A stretch of DNA of 64,000 bases from Neodiprion pinetum (Eukaryota; Arthropoda; Insecta; Hymenoptera; Diprionidae): positions 16,046,519 through 16,110,518 of the forward strand of contig NC_060236.1 in the NCBI RefSeq assembly GCF_021155775.2, given 5' to 3'. The stretch's first letter is position 1, and every line of letters starts with the position of its first letter. Position numbers and translations under genes: made by a program. This document shows, one piece after another, positions 1 through 11,900 of the stretch. The notes under the pieces were generated by a model. That model worked only from the letters and a program-made list of their open reading frames with translations. It ran no database searches and was not told the origin of the DNA.

Positions 1-195
1 CATAAAATTATTTCGTTATTGTCAGTAGAGTTGTGTGTAACAAGCGATGTACAATTTCAGAATGATTCCGATACAGTAATACCCCGAAGTTACGCTATGG
101 GTCGTTCCGGCATTGACGGCGTAAGTCGAAAGAAACGTAAGTCGGGGTGCACGTTTTATACAACTGTATAATGTACATATATATATATATATATA
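1..195. repeat. Short inverted repeat and AT microsatellite
   Basis: ACCCCGAAGTTACG near 90-105 and CGTAAGTCGGGGT near 137-150 face each other and could be the ends of a very small MITE. An (AT)n run follows at about 176-196 and is the target in which the next element sits. No gene is seen. Confidence 0.4.
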
Positions 196-1364
196 TTAGG
201 GTGCTTTTTTTTGGACTATTTTTTTTTTCGGTCCCATCGTGAAATTTTGTTGGAAATACAACAAAAAAAATTCCCTGAAAGATTGAGCCCTTAATATTAA
301 TATTAAGTGCTCGCCCAAGGCATGTAAAGATTTCCCGCTTACAAACACGTAAACTTTAATTTTTTTCTTTAAAACATCTACAGCTCAGAGGCATTCTATG
401 GTGTAGTCTAGGACGTCAGTAGGTTTTCTTCGGAATGAAATGCTCTACAAAAGTGCTCATTGCGGTGAAGTCGTAACTCACACCGGCGAAGTCGTACGGG
501 CCACCCAAACCCAATTTTTTCATGAAATTCTTGTCTTTTTGCCCGTATCTCGTAAATAACAAGAGCTGCAAAAAAAAAATATTCAACAAATTTGTAGGAA
601 ATTTAATTTCCTACAAAAAAGTTCTAGAAAACCAAATTGCTAACATCGATATTTATTGAGATATTGGGCTTTTAAGGTGAGGAAGTATGGAATTTTCATG
701 AATTATTGAGTTAAATTGTCGAATTATTGATTGTCGAATATTTTTTTGTTTTGTAGCTCTTGTAATTGTAATGACAAGAATTGTAATTGTAATGACAAGA
801 GCTACAAAACAAAAAAATATTCGACAATCAATAATTCGATAATTTAACTCAATAATTCATGAAAATTCCATACTTCCTCACCTTAAAAGCCCAATATCTC
901 AATAAATATCGATGTTAGCAATTTGGTTTTCTAGAACTTTTTTGTAGGAAATTAAATTTCCTACAAATTTGTTGAATATTTTTTTTTGCAGCTCTTGTTA
1001 TTTACGAGATACGGGCAAAAAGACAAGAATTTCATGAAAAAATTGGGTTTGGGTGGCCCGTACGACTTCGCCGGTGTGAGTTACGACTTCACCGCAATGA
1101 GCACTTTTGTAGAGCATTTCATTCCGAAGAAAACCTACTGACGTCCTAGACTACACCATAGAATGCCTCTGAGCTGTAGATGTTTTAAAGAAAAAAATTA
1201 AAGTTTACGTGTATTTTAAGTGGGAAATCTTTACATGCTTTGGGCGAGCACTTGATATTAATATTAAGGGCTCAATCTTTCAGGGAATTTTTTTTGTTGT
1301 ATTTCCAACAAAATTTCACGATGGGACCGAAAAAAAAAAATAGTCCAAAAAAAAAGCATCCTAA
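196..1364. mobile_element. Near-complete palindrome 1 (foldback DNA transposon, TTAGGGTGC ends)
   Basis: The left arm from TTAGGGTGC is repeated in inverse orientation up to GCATCCTAA, with arms of about 570 bases and a loop of only about 40 bases near 760-800 that contains a short AATTGTAATGACAAG repeat. The arms carry CCCTTAATATTAATATT near 290 and its complement near 1255-1270. No coding frame is present, so this is a non-autonomous element. It lies in an AT microsatellite, so the target duplication (TA or TTA) cannot be fixed. Confidence 0.85.
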
Positions 1365-1819
1365 TATATATGTATAAATACTCACCAGAGATAATCATGT
1401 ATGTACCTCATAGAAAACCTCTGAAGAAGAATGAGAAATACTCTTTATTTTCGAACTACAAAATGTTCGAGCACAGTCGTCTGACGACACAAAGATTTTT
1501 TTTTCTCGCGCACAGCCGCTATCCGTAGACTGAGCGAATAATCGAATACAATGTAATGCACGGACGGAAAATAAACATGTCCATTCAAGTTTGCGACAAG
1601 GAGAAGCGGAGTTGTGCGAAGGGGGGGGGGGGGGGGGGGGCGACCGATGGCGTAACTTCAACAAACGAGACCACAACGATTCGTACCCGTTTTGTTTCAA
1701 TCGTATTTTTCGAACATATTTCCAAATATCTACAAATGGTGAATGGTGATATTTATGAAATCATTTTGAAAATACTTCGTGCTGTGTAAAACTAATATTG
1801 CGCGATATGTTTTAACGTA
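1365..1819. other. Intergenic, with a 20-base G run
   Basis: Contains an uninterrupted G20 tract at 1621-1640. The short open frames here are not supported by any protein similarity; one reads through the G tract as polyglycine. No gene called. Confidence 0.5.
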
Positions 1820-3454
1820 TATGGGACATTCGTTTACAACCGAACACCTTTGTGACCGACACATTTTTGATTCAGCTGTAATTTTTTTTTGACGGGTTCT
1901 ATACCGAAAAAATAGGGATACGTATTCGAGGATTTTTTATTTCACATATTTCGTAAAATAGAGGGGATCGAAAATTTGATAATTTGGTGTTTTTTGGCTT
2001 GGAAGACTCACTTTCAAAAATTCATAACGCCGGTTCTATTTGAGCTGGAAAGTTCGTTTTTTTCATCTCAAAGCTAATAAAATGAATTTTATTACAACAA
2101 TTCTTTCATTAACGATTATTCCGAAATTTATACTGTTATAAACAATTAATATGTTTCAATCGATTTTTAATAATTGCCTCAACCTCGTAGCGAGTTCTTA
2201 GCACAACCATCGTATTCTACGTCAAATATTTTATCCATAACGTATTTTGAATTGATGGGGAAATTATTATTACTGGAGGAAAAGAATTAATTTATCTAGC
2301 GCGGCACGTCACATCGGCGCGCGAGTTCCATTGCACGCCTCATAATCTTGCCTCGTATCGTTTTCCTCTGTAATATTGATGATTACTCTATATTTTTAAT
2401 TGAATAATATTATTTATTAGCATATAAGACTTTATAAAAAATTTAACAAAAAAATAATGAAATAAAAAATATTATTGTGGCAAATAAAAAATTAATTTAC
2501 CAAGATTTTAATACATTATTATTATTTAATAAACACCTCGTTCTGTATTACGTCTCACAATATTTACATTCACTTTTAATATGTATAGTATTTTTCGTTT
2601 AAAAATTTGTACAACCGTTTTTTTGTTGACACAATGAGAATTGCTTTGTTTCCAATTCTTCAAGAGAGGTTGGAATCACACAAATTTTCAAGAATAAATG
2701 TAAATATGATACGACGTACTGTAGGACGAGGTACTTATTAACTAAAAATAATGTATTGAAATCTTAATAAATTGATTTTTTATTTGACACAATAATATTT
2801 TGTATTTGATAATTTTTTTGTTACATTTTTTATAAAGTCTTACTTGCTACTGAATATTATTATTCAATTGAGAATATACAGTAATCATTTATATTACAGA
2901 AGAAAACGATACGAGGCAAGATAATGAGGCGTGCAATGGAACGCGCGCGCCGATGTGACGTGCCGCGCTGGATAAATTAATTTTATCCTACAGTAATAAT
3001 AATTTATCCATCAAATAAAAATGCGTTATTGATAGATAATTTGACGTAGAATACGATGGTCGTGCTGAGAACTCACTACGAGGTGAAGGCAATTACTAAA
3101 AATCGATTTAAACATATTAATTATTTATAACAATATAAATTTCGGAATAATCGTAAATGAAACAATTGTTGCATTGAAATTCATTCTATTAGCTTTGGGT
3201 TTAAAAAACCAACTTTTCAGCTCAAACAGAACCGGCGTTATGAATTTTTGAAAATGAGTTCTCCGTGCCAGAAAACACCAAATTATCAAATTTTCGATCC
3301 CCTCTATGTTACAAAATATGTAAAATAAAAAAATCCTCGAATACGTATCTATATTTTTTCGATATAGAACCCGTGAAACAATTTTAAGCTACATCAAAAT
3401 TGTGTCGGTCGATTTTTATCTAAATCTGTCCGATTCGTCAAAGAATGTCCCATA
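1820..3454. mobile_element. Near-complete palindrome 2 (foldback element, TATGGGACATTC ends)
   Basis: Starts TATGGGACATTC and ends GAATGTCCCATA. The two halves are inverted copies for about 800 bases each (for example the GGCACGTCACATCGGCGCGC block near 2303 and its complement near 2950), with noticeable divergence between arms. No open frame of note. The same end sequence occurs alone at about 7095 and 45818, suggesting other, degraded copies. Confidence 0.8.
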
Positions 3455-6400
3455 TTCAAGGGTGTTTCACGGAACAATAAATTGAATTTGCTATATTCAC
3501 CGTAAAACTATCAAAATAATCAGTTCGGTCGTAATGCAATCGCTATACACATGACGTCATCATTTGCATGCAAAATTCGGGTGAATCCTGTTGGTATGGT
3601 TACCGACTCAGATTCAGGTCTTTTACCGACCGCGTTTTGTCTAATATTGTGTTGCGCAGGTTGCGCTACTTCCCGGTGGAGAGTACCACCTTCGAATGGT
3701 TTGGAACCGAGGAAACTTACACAGAGGGCGCTTTGATCGATTACAACTTTTAGATCCAGGTCAGCGGCACCTTAAGGTAGTACGAGCACGTACCTCGCTA
3801 TTAGACAAATACACGTTTTTTTTATATGCTACAGCAAAAACATGTACGGAAACTCCTGCAAAATTTCTAAGCGACTTACCGACTAATTATAATATTAATT
3901 AATGTGTGAAATGAAGATAATTACCCCACACAATATCGGAAATCTGTGTTGTCACAAGGTTGAGATAGACATATACGAGAGGCTGCTCACTCGCGGATTC
4001 GGTGACACGACGATTTCCGAAGGGAATCGATTTCTTGTGATTTAGACTGTGATTCCCGTGATTTCCGAATCAATGAGATGACCTATTCCAACGATTAAAA
4101 GTGATTTCTAGGTTTTGGAAATCATTGACTTTTAGACTCTCGAGAAATGAATATTGATTAATTGTTATAGATTAACAATAATTAATTTACGATCGGGGAT
4201 ACGTGGATACTCAATCAATAACAGAGATTATTAAAGAAATTAGAATAATTTTTTTATTCTCTGAAAAACATTAAAAATTTTTTCATTTGTAATAGGGGAT
4301 GACATCGAGAATGTATCTATGCCTATGAATATATCTATACTTTAAGAAATCATGAGGAAATCAGGAATCATGCGATTCGACTGATTTCCAGCAACTTTTA
4401 ACGATTGCCTGTCTGATTTTGGATGAAATGGTTCAATGATTTCTCAAGTGAGCAGCCCCTCGGAAATATAGACCTTTCGCGGTTAGACACGATAAATAAA
4501 AAACGTTGTTAAACGTTGAAAAAGAAAAAGGTCACCATTACGTACTTCTAATGAAAAATACGGGTTACGGGATATTCCGATTGGAAATCGTCGATTGTAT
4601 TGTCTAATTATCGCGTGCGTCGGCTGCTTCTGCTAACGTGATAACAACGATATGGACTTGGCAATGCTGCATGGCGCCAGGTGTGCTCCGATCACTGGTA
4701 TACACCTGGTATAGGTATAAACTTGTATACACGTAGCACGCGACCGAAATTCTAGCACCTGAGTACAGTGTTGCCGTTTATATCGGTGGAATTGTAAAAT
4801 GATATAGCTGGTTAGACAATGCGAGTCAATCTGACTGTTGATATAACATATTCCTATGTAATATGTATTTTGTATTTTGTAGTTGTTTTGTGTATACCTT
4901 CATTTCTTCATGTAGGTATGCCTCACGCCAACTTATTTGTAGCTCTACTTGCGTTAATTCTTTTATACTCTCTAAAGGCCGATCTTATGCCTGTAAACCA
5001 GTTAAATAAATAAATACATAAATAAATATTCCGTTTCGTATAATTCAACACATGGGCATGATACATATTTCCAAAAATATCTCGTTACGTACTTTTATTA
5101 TTATCACACCTAAATTTATTATTATATCGCTTCTTCCAATTTTCGTAATCATAGACTTTTAATTTTCTAGCTACTCCGCTCGTACTACCTTAAGATGAAA
5201 GTTACAAGCAAAAGTACCTGCAGCAGAATTCGTTTTTCCCATTTCGTTTAAAAAATATTTTTGTAGTATTGAACCTAGTATTGACAATGTATTTAAATTG
5301 CATTCACTGATCTAATATCTTCTTCTCCAGACTTAAGTGTAATTAATCCAGGAATCCCGGAATTTCCTTGCAACATGGTTTTGGCTGAGTATTTAATCTT
5401 GTAGATAAACCATACTTCAAAGAAAAAAAGTTTACTGACTCACAGAATATGACTGCTCTGGCCTGATGTTGATGAAACTGTTGTCAGATATTTAAAAATG
5501 CTGCAATTTAAAAAAAAACACTAGTATCACATAATGATGCATTTAATTGCTATATTTAGTAAGTATTTTGCGTTATTATACATGAAAAGTTATCGTCTAC
5601 GAAAAATCTTTTCATTATAGTGGTTGCTAATATTACTATGCGATCTCAGAAGCACTTCTATGAGGGTGATTGATTCCGTGAATAAAACGTCAATCGCTAT
5701 TACAGCAATTGTGTATAGGAAAAGAGTATGTGTGGTAACTGGACATCAAAAACCGATAAAAGAAGTGAATTATACAGTTACTATTTTTAAGAAATTTACT
5801 GATGTTAACTTGAAAATTGAAAATCAAAAGTAGACTAACAATGGCGAACCCGGACCGCGGCCGTGGTGGGGTGATACGTATCAAGTAAATAATTATGAAT
5901 TCAAATGAATAATAATCATTAATAACAAAAGTAAAAAATATAACCCCCTATATAAAAAATGTTTATCTCCCAACCGTAGTGATGCCCAAGTATAGGCAGG
6001 CTAAGTTAGAGGTTGGTAGTCTGGTGGAAGTTGATTCATTTCAATGAACCACGGAGACAGAGTGTCAACTTTTAGGGGCCCATATAAGCCATCTTTTGTT
6101 TTGTTATATCTTGCCAAAGTCTAACATTTGTTTGTTCTAATCTATCGGTAATGGAATAGGAATGGTCAAAGTGACTGTAAAACATGAAAAACAAAAAAAC
6201 AAGTGAGGAAGATGTTCTGCTTTATCACTAATAATTATTCTTACATGCATCACTAATCGAATGTGATATGAAAATAATTAAATATAGAATACGGTACTGT
6301 ATTCATGTGTAACTGTAAGATTCGGAGCAATTTGCAGGCTTTTTCTTTCATTGGATTGTTCTATAATTGGAGATATCCCGAGTAGCGCTGTAATAGGTAC

Positions 6401-7439
6401 AAACTTTACAGCTTGCATTGTGTAGCACAAACATTTCGAACCCATATGATGATAAATCAATCAACAGAAATTGTAGAAATAATACGGTTAGATGTAATAG
6501 TTGCTTGCCAATCAGTAAGCCAAGTTGAGATACATATGTAGGTGTACAACTTTTTCAATTGTATGGAAAACATCCATGCTACCGCAGAAGGCTTGGCAGC
6601 TTTTAAAATCTATAAGCATACAATAAAAGATAGTCCGTCGGCTCGCGCAAGTTCATGTTTTCAATGAACTTGGAGCGATAAGAAATCAGTTCGCGTGCAA
6701 ATATTGTTCTGGTTTGACGCATCTTACCGGTGAAAAATTATACACTTTACACATTACGTTAACTGTTTCCCATGATTTCCATTAACTCATCTTTTCCGCC
6801 GAAAGTAACAATATAAAATAAAAAGTCGTAAAACCTGCATCCGCAACTCTCCACTCTGAAACTTGCCTGCAAAATGTTGTTTTCGAAAACGACATCTGTT
6901 TTTTTTTTGTATCACAGAAGTCAATTTGACTGTTTTTGAGATGGGCTTAAAAATTCATAGTATAAATACGAGTCATTAAAAATGTTCGAATATTTTTTCG
7001 AAAGGTTTTCAAGGATGATACTAACGTGGGAAAAATCCACCACGAAATTAAAAAATGTTATGGTCAGCTATGGTCATTTACAGAGTTGGTGTGGAATGTC
7101 CCATGTATAAGTATTTTTATTGCCTCGGTTTTTATTTTAGTTCATAATTATGTATAAAATGAATAATTATGTTTAAAAAAAAAAAAAAAAAAACCTGATG
7201 TGTTAATAAAATATTGACACTTAAGTATTTTTCCAGGTCAAAATAAAATAAAATGGGAGTTTAACCGATGATAACAATGTATCCGCGCGCGCATGAGAGG
7301 TTAGCCGTAATGAGAAAGTTTACTACTTTTCCGTGACATCACGATCGCGCGAAGGTATCTATTGGGGGACCAATAATTCCTGGAAAATCGCTTCCCCTCT
7401 TGTACTGTTGCGGCAGTATCGAGAGTCCACTGTATGTTA
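3455..7439. other. Upstream intergenic region, no gene recognised
   Basis: Short frames at 3551-3902, 4819-5013, 5624-5884 and 6278-6460 show no recognisable domain. A poly-A run lies at about 7174-7192, preceded by GGAATGTCCCATGTAT near 7093, which resembles the right end of palindrome 2. A degraded foldback or MITE may therefore end there. Confidence 0.45.
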
Positions 7440-7522
7440 GGTTTGTAGGCTACAAAGTACAAGTCCCATCACCACGTGAAGTCCTCTTCTAAAACTCGGT
7501 TGGTAATTGCTCCGGTTTGCTG
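7440..7522 (+). promoter_or_regulatory. Candidate scramblase 5' non-coding exon and promoter region
   Basis: The coding start is preceded by an acceptor at 8746-8747, so a non-coding first exon is expected upstream. The best donor seen is GCTG|GTAAGTGAG at 7523, downstream of a locally GC-richer stretch (about 7260-7450) with several CG dinucleotides. The left limit is arbitrary and no core promoter element is clear. Confidence 0.3.
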
Positions 7523-8766
7523 GTAAGTGAGCTTCGTCAATTTCTAGCAGTGTTTGTGTTATACATATTTATTAGGTTTATCAGTTTGCGGGTCGAACTA
7601 ATTACCTATGCAATATTATCATAACAATTTGCTGCTTTATTTCGTTGAACTGAAGCTCCTTAACCGTTTGTTTCATGAACTGACGTCACGTTACAAGGGT
7701 AAAACATTTTAAACAGACAAATGTTTTGTATCTCTGAACTTATCAGCGCCTGTTTACCAAAAGGCCATTCCGCATTTCGCGTTTTACTTTTAGTTTTAAA
7801 TTTTACGACCACTTTCACGAAATAAAATTTAACGATCACCAGAAATTGTCTTCATTGAAATACGAAGACGATTCCAGTCGTATTATAGATATAAGCATTG
7901 ATCCTGGACCCTTTAAGCGAGTAGTTACTAACGGCATATGTAGTATTGTAAAACGGTGGAAATTTTCAATTGTGTTCAATTTGCAGTTCCCGCTATAAAT
8001 TTATAACTTTGCATTAAACAGCTTGCTTTCAATGATGCCATGTTGTTTTGTATAATAGCGTCATTTTATATCAGTGTATGTTTAATGTCAATCTCTTTAT
8101 TTTCTCACTTATTGATATCTTGTGTTTACTTTACTTCTCCGTACTTCTTAAATGGGGAAATAACAACTTGATTAACGGGTAGTCGGAGTGCCGATGAAAT
8201 GAGCCAATCGTATTTTTTTACAATTTACTTCTTTTTAGAGTAAAGAAATTGTTTCAAACTTTGAGAAAAGATATATTTTTTGCAATTGTGTTTGTGTCAT
8301 CGTTCGAAAAACTTCGAAAAATCAATGAAAACACTGAACTTGCAGCAACAGATTCTCACTGACTTTGAGGTTATGGTATGCTGCTGATATCTGAATCCCG
8401 TGTTTTCCGTATTTTTATATCAATTCTCTGAAGTTTTTCCAATCACCACTCAAGCATAACAGAAAATACTATCATTTTTCGAAATTCATATCGGTTTCAT
8501 TACTGTAGAAGGGCAAAGAGGTGAAAATTACGATTTGCTCATGTCGTTGGCACTCTGATGTCCACTTTAGCTACCTTTCTAAAAAGGTTTGGGAGGTTTA
8601 CTTTCATATTACAAAGAACAAAAATTTTAGGTGTGGGAGTATGGAAATAAACCTAGTTTCCAAAGACCGTATATTCCAGATAAATTTCATTACTTTCGAA
8701 AAAGTCGTAGTAAATGTGAAAAGTTATCAACAATGTTTTTTTTACAGTTATTACCGACACCTAATC

Positions 8767-8965
8767 ATGGGTGATTGGCAAAATCCTCATCAACCGGGAT
8801 GGCATTCTGGCGCACAAGCGATGAATACTCCGCCTACGGTACCCCTCATGGCGCCCCCGCAACCCGGAATACCTCTCGTGCAACCCGGACTTCCGGTACA
8901 ACCTGGTCTTCCAATGCAACCTGGGCTTCCGGTACAACCCGGACCTGTAATGCAAGTTCCCCCAG
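8767..8965 (+). CDS. PLSCR: Scramblase coding exon 1 (proline-rich N-terminus)
   Basis: Encodes 66 residues plus one base, starting at ATG 8767 and ending at donor G|GTGAG (GT at 8966). The product opens MGDWQNPHQPGW and then carries four near-identical GLP(V/M)QPG-type repeats, the unstructured SH3/WW-ligand-like tail of scramblases. The exon itself seems to begin at 8748 after a T-rich tract and TTTACAG. Reading frame also stays open upstream to 8521, but that part crosses the acceptor and has no scramblase similarity, so it is intron. Confidence 0.88.
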
Positions 8966-11900
8966 GTGAGGTTACGATACTACTAATGCCATCGGGATTT
9001 TAAACAATCAGGAAACTTTAAATACTTGAAATGAACCGTGGTAGTACCAGTAGCATAAATTGATAAATGGTTGAATTTTGAGTATTGGCGTTTAGAAGTG
9101 ATTTTGCTCTTCTATGACGTTTAACAAATTCTGAGTACGTTATCTGTGTATATAATAGTGAACCTCCAATGATGGAATTTAAACATGGAAGATAACGCGC
9201 CGTTGTTCTAAATTCAAGCAAACAAAGATTACCCGTTATTTTCTCCTTCGTTGTGTATCGAGTGCGGCGATTGCTGGAAATGAGATAAACTTTGTGTGAA
9301 AATACTCACGACTTTGATTGGGTAAAATGAATGCCCAAGAAACTTCTCGTCGCCTTATAAGCCATTAGTTGTATGAAAACAGTCAAGCCTGGTAGCGGTG
9401 TCGATTCTCCTTATAAAATGTTTTTGTCTGTGACTGTGACTTGAAGATCGTATAATAGAAAAACTACAACTGTTGACGACCACTTTTTTTTTTGTAATAT
9501 GGAATCTGAATATTTTGAAACATCCTGGAAGTTAAAGATCAAACAAGTACGCAGACACTTTCGCTACATTATAAGAAAAACCGTGCGTCGGTATAAAAAG
9601 AAGAAGGAGTACACACGATTCCTCACTGAAGAGGAACAAAGGTTCATGCATTTTTTAATTTATCTTTAACTGCATAATTGGATTTGAATTACATTTTCTG
9701 CTACACGAGGACGAATTATTCAAAATATATTGCAGTGTTAAAATAATTTATGGAATTGGTGATTTCTTTATTTATTTGAGACCATTTTGAATTGCGAAGT
9801 GCCTTGATTTTATTAAATATATCACGATGTTCCGAACTTGTTTGATTTTCAATTCGGTTAAATAAGACTTCTAGTTTTGATTATGACTTACGTTTGTAGT
9901 ATTCAATTAATACTACAGCTCCTAACATCTTAGCGATATGAAAACGATCTCAGTTTTTTTGTTAAGATTTTCAGCGACACGAGAGATGCGAATAAGTATT
10001 AAAAATTCCGCGGTGTGTTATCATTGAAGTTTTGAGTAGTCCATTTTGATTTGGATTAAATTAAAACTTATTTGTGAACGAATCTTCCAATTTTGATTCC
10101 GATTTCATAAAAATTATAAATTTTCTTCTGAATTCTAAATGCACCATTAGTTCGTCTTTGATTCCCTTTTGGTTTTTTTTTTATCCGAGTGTTACGTGTG
10201 GCAGAGTCCTGGATTGCTACTTTTATCTCTTCACTGTAATCTCATACTTCTCATCTTGTCCCTTTATCTCTCACGTCTCGTCGGACTTGTACATAGCTGA
10301 AAAGTACCTGAGGTGTCGTTGAAATATTACGTAACGCTGATTTTAGCTATTTCTGACACCCCCTCCCCGCATTAACGCTCCGTTACGTCCAGGAAGACCC
10401 CCCCCCCCCCCCCCCCCTCCTCTTCTTTTCGTTCCGTAACATTAGGAAAAAAGGCATTTTTCGAAAATTACATAGAAAATAACTTTTATCCATTTTGTAC
10501 AACGCAAAAGACGGTATGGATATGAGAATATTCCGTTTCAGCTTCGATATAAACTTTGTAATTAATAGGTCTTCTGTACTAAACTCAATTTCTTTATACT
10601 GTAGTTATTTTTATTAATTTTATGTGGTACATTTTCGATTACAGTTTCATTAGCTAACTAAAACATATTCATACTTTAATTGCACTTGATTCGACAAGAA
10701 CATAAACAATGTACACATGAGAACTAAGTAATTCGCGACTTTGTACTACTTGCAAAAAAAAATAAAACAATCATTATACGTCTGATAAACCATACATTAC
10801 TTACACGTACATGAACTTGGCTCGCCAATTGTCGAAAATGTGAATTCGGACTATTGCGTAATTTGCCGTTAATTATCCGTAAATTAGTCGCGCAGCTTTT
10901 TTTTTTTTTTGTCGCACTCAATTTTCAAAAAAAAAGCGGATGGCGTGCTAACTTTTCAAGAATTTAGTGTATATATAGGAATGTAATAAGGATTCAAAAG
11001 GGTAAACACATCATCTACACATTACATTCCTATATATACACTAGGCTGATTCAAAAAAAACAGCTAATTTTTTTTTTTCAAAATCCTCACATAAAAACTT
11101 CCGAGAAGGTGTGAAAAGACGCCTGTAAAAAGCGGAGCCCTTAATATTATTATTAAGAGGTCGCGCATCGGGAATTTCTATTTCCCGTTTAAATAACACA
11201 GGAATAAATTTTTTTAAATTTTGCAATTTCGTATTTGTGCAACGGCTCATTGAATTAGCGGACCAAAGCACATTTTTGTAGGAAATTTGACGCTCTACAA
11301 AAAAAGTCCTTACAAAGTTTTCGATAGTCACACTCCTTCAAAAGTTATTCGAGGTCAAAGTTGAACTTACAAAAAAATTCAATGTTTTTTTTTTTTTCGA
11401 TGATACTATGAATCTTTTCTCATTATTTTGTTATAAAGAGGATAGATTTGGGAACAATTACATTTTTAAATAGTCAAGTGCATCAGTTATGGATTCTCCA
11501 TCATAACATGTTTATCATTTAACATCGCATTTTTGTAAGGTAACTTTATATTGACTCGATGGGGAAGTTAATGATTGAAAAAGCCCAATTAGAGTAAGAT
11601 ATATTTATTAAATATATCTTTATAACAAAATAATAAGAAAAGATTCATAGTATCATCGAAAAAAAAAAAACATTGAATTTTTTTGTAAGTTCAACTTTGA
11701 CCTCGAATAACTTTTGAAGGAGTGTGACTATCGAAAACTTTGTAAGGACTTTTTTTGTAGAGCGTCAAATTTCCTACAAAAATGTGCTTTGGTCCGCTAA
11801 TTCAATAAGCCGTTGCACAAATACGAAATTGCAAAATTTAAAAAAATTTATTCCTGTGTTATTTAAACGGGAAATAGAAATTCCCGATGCGTGACCTCTT

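Noticed and set aside
1556..1789. Polyglycine-containing 77-codon frame
   Set aside because: It depends on reading through the G20 tract, and no similarity or splice context supports it.
4819..5013. Small membrane-protein-like frame of 64 codons
   Set aside because: Hydrophobic composition is expected from a T-rich strand, and no signal, homologue or splice context was found.
8521..8766. N-terminal extension of the scramblase open frame upstream of ATG 8767
   Set aside because: The extension crosses a T-rich tract and acceptor AG at 8746-8747, has no scramblase similarity, and the MGDWQNP start fits the family.
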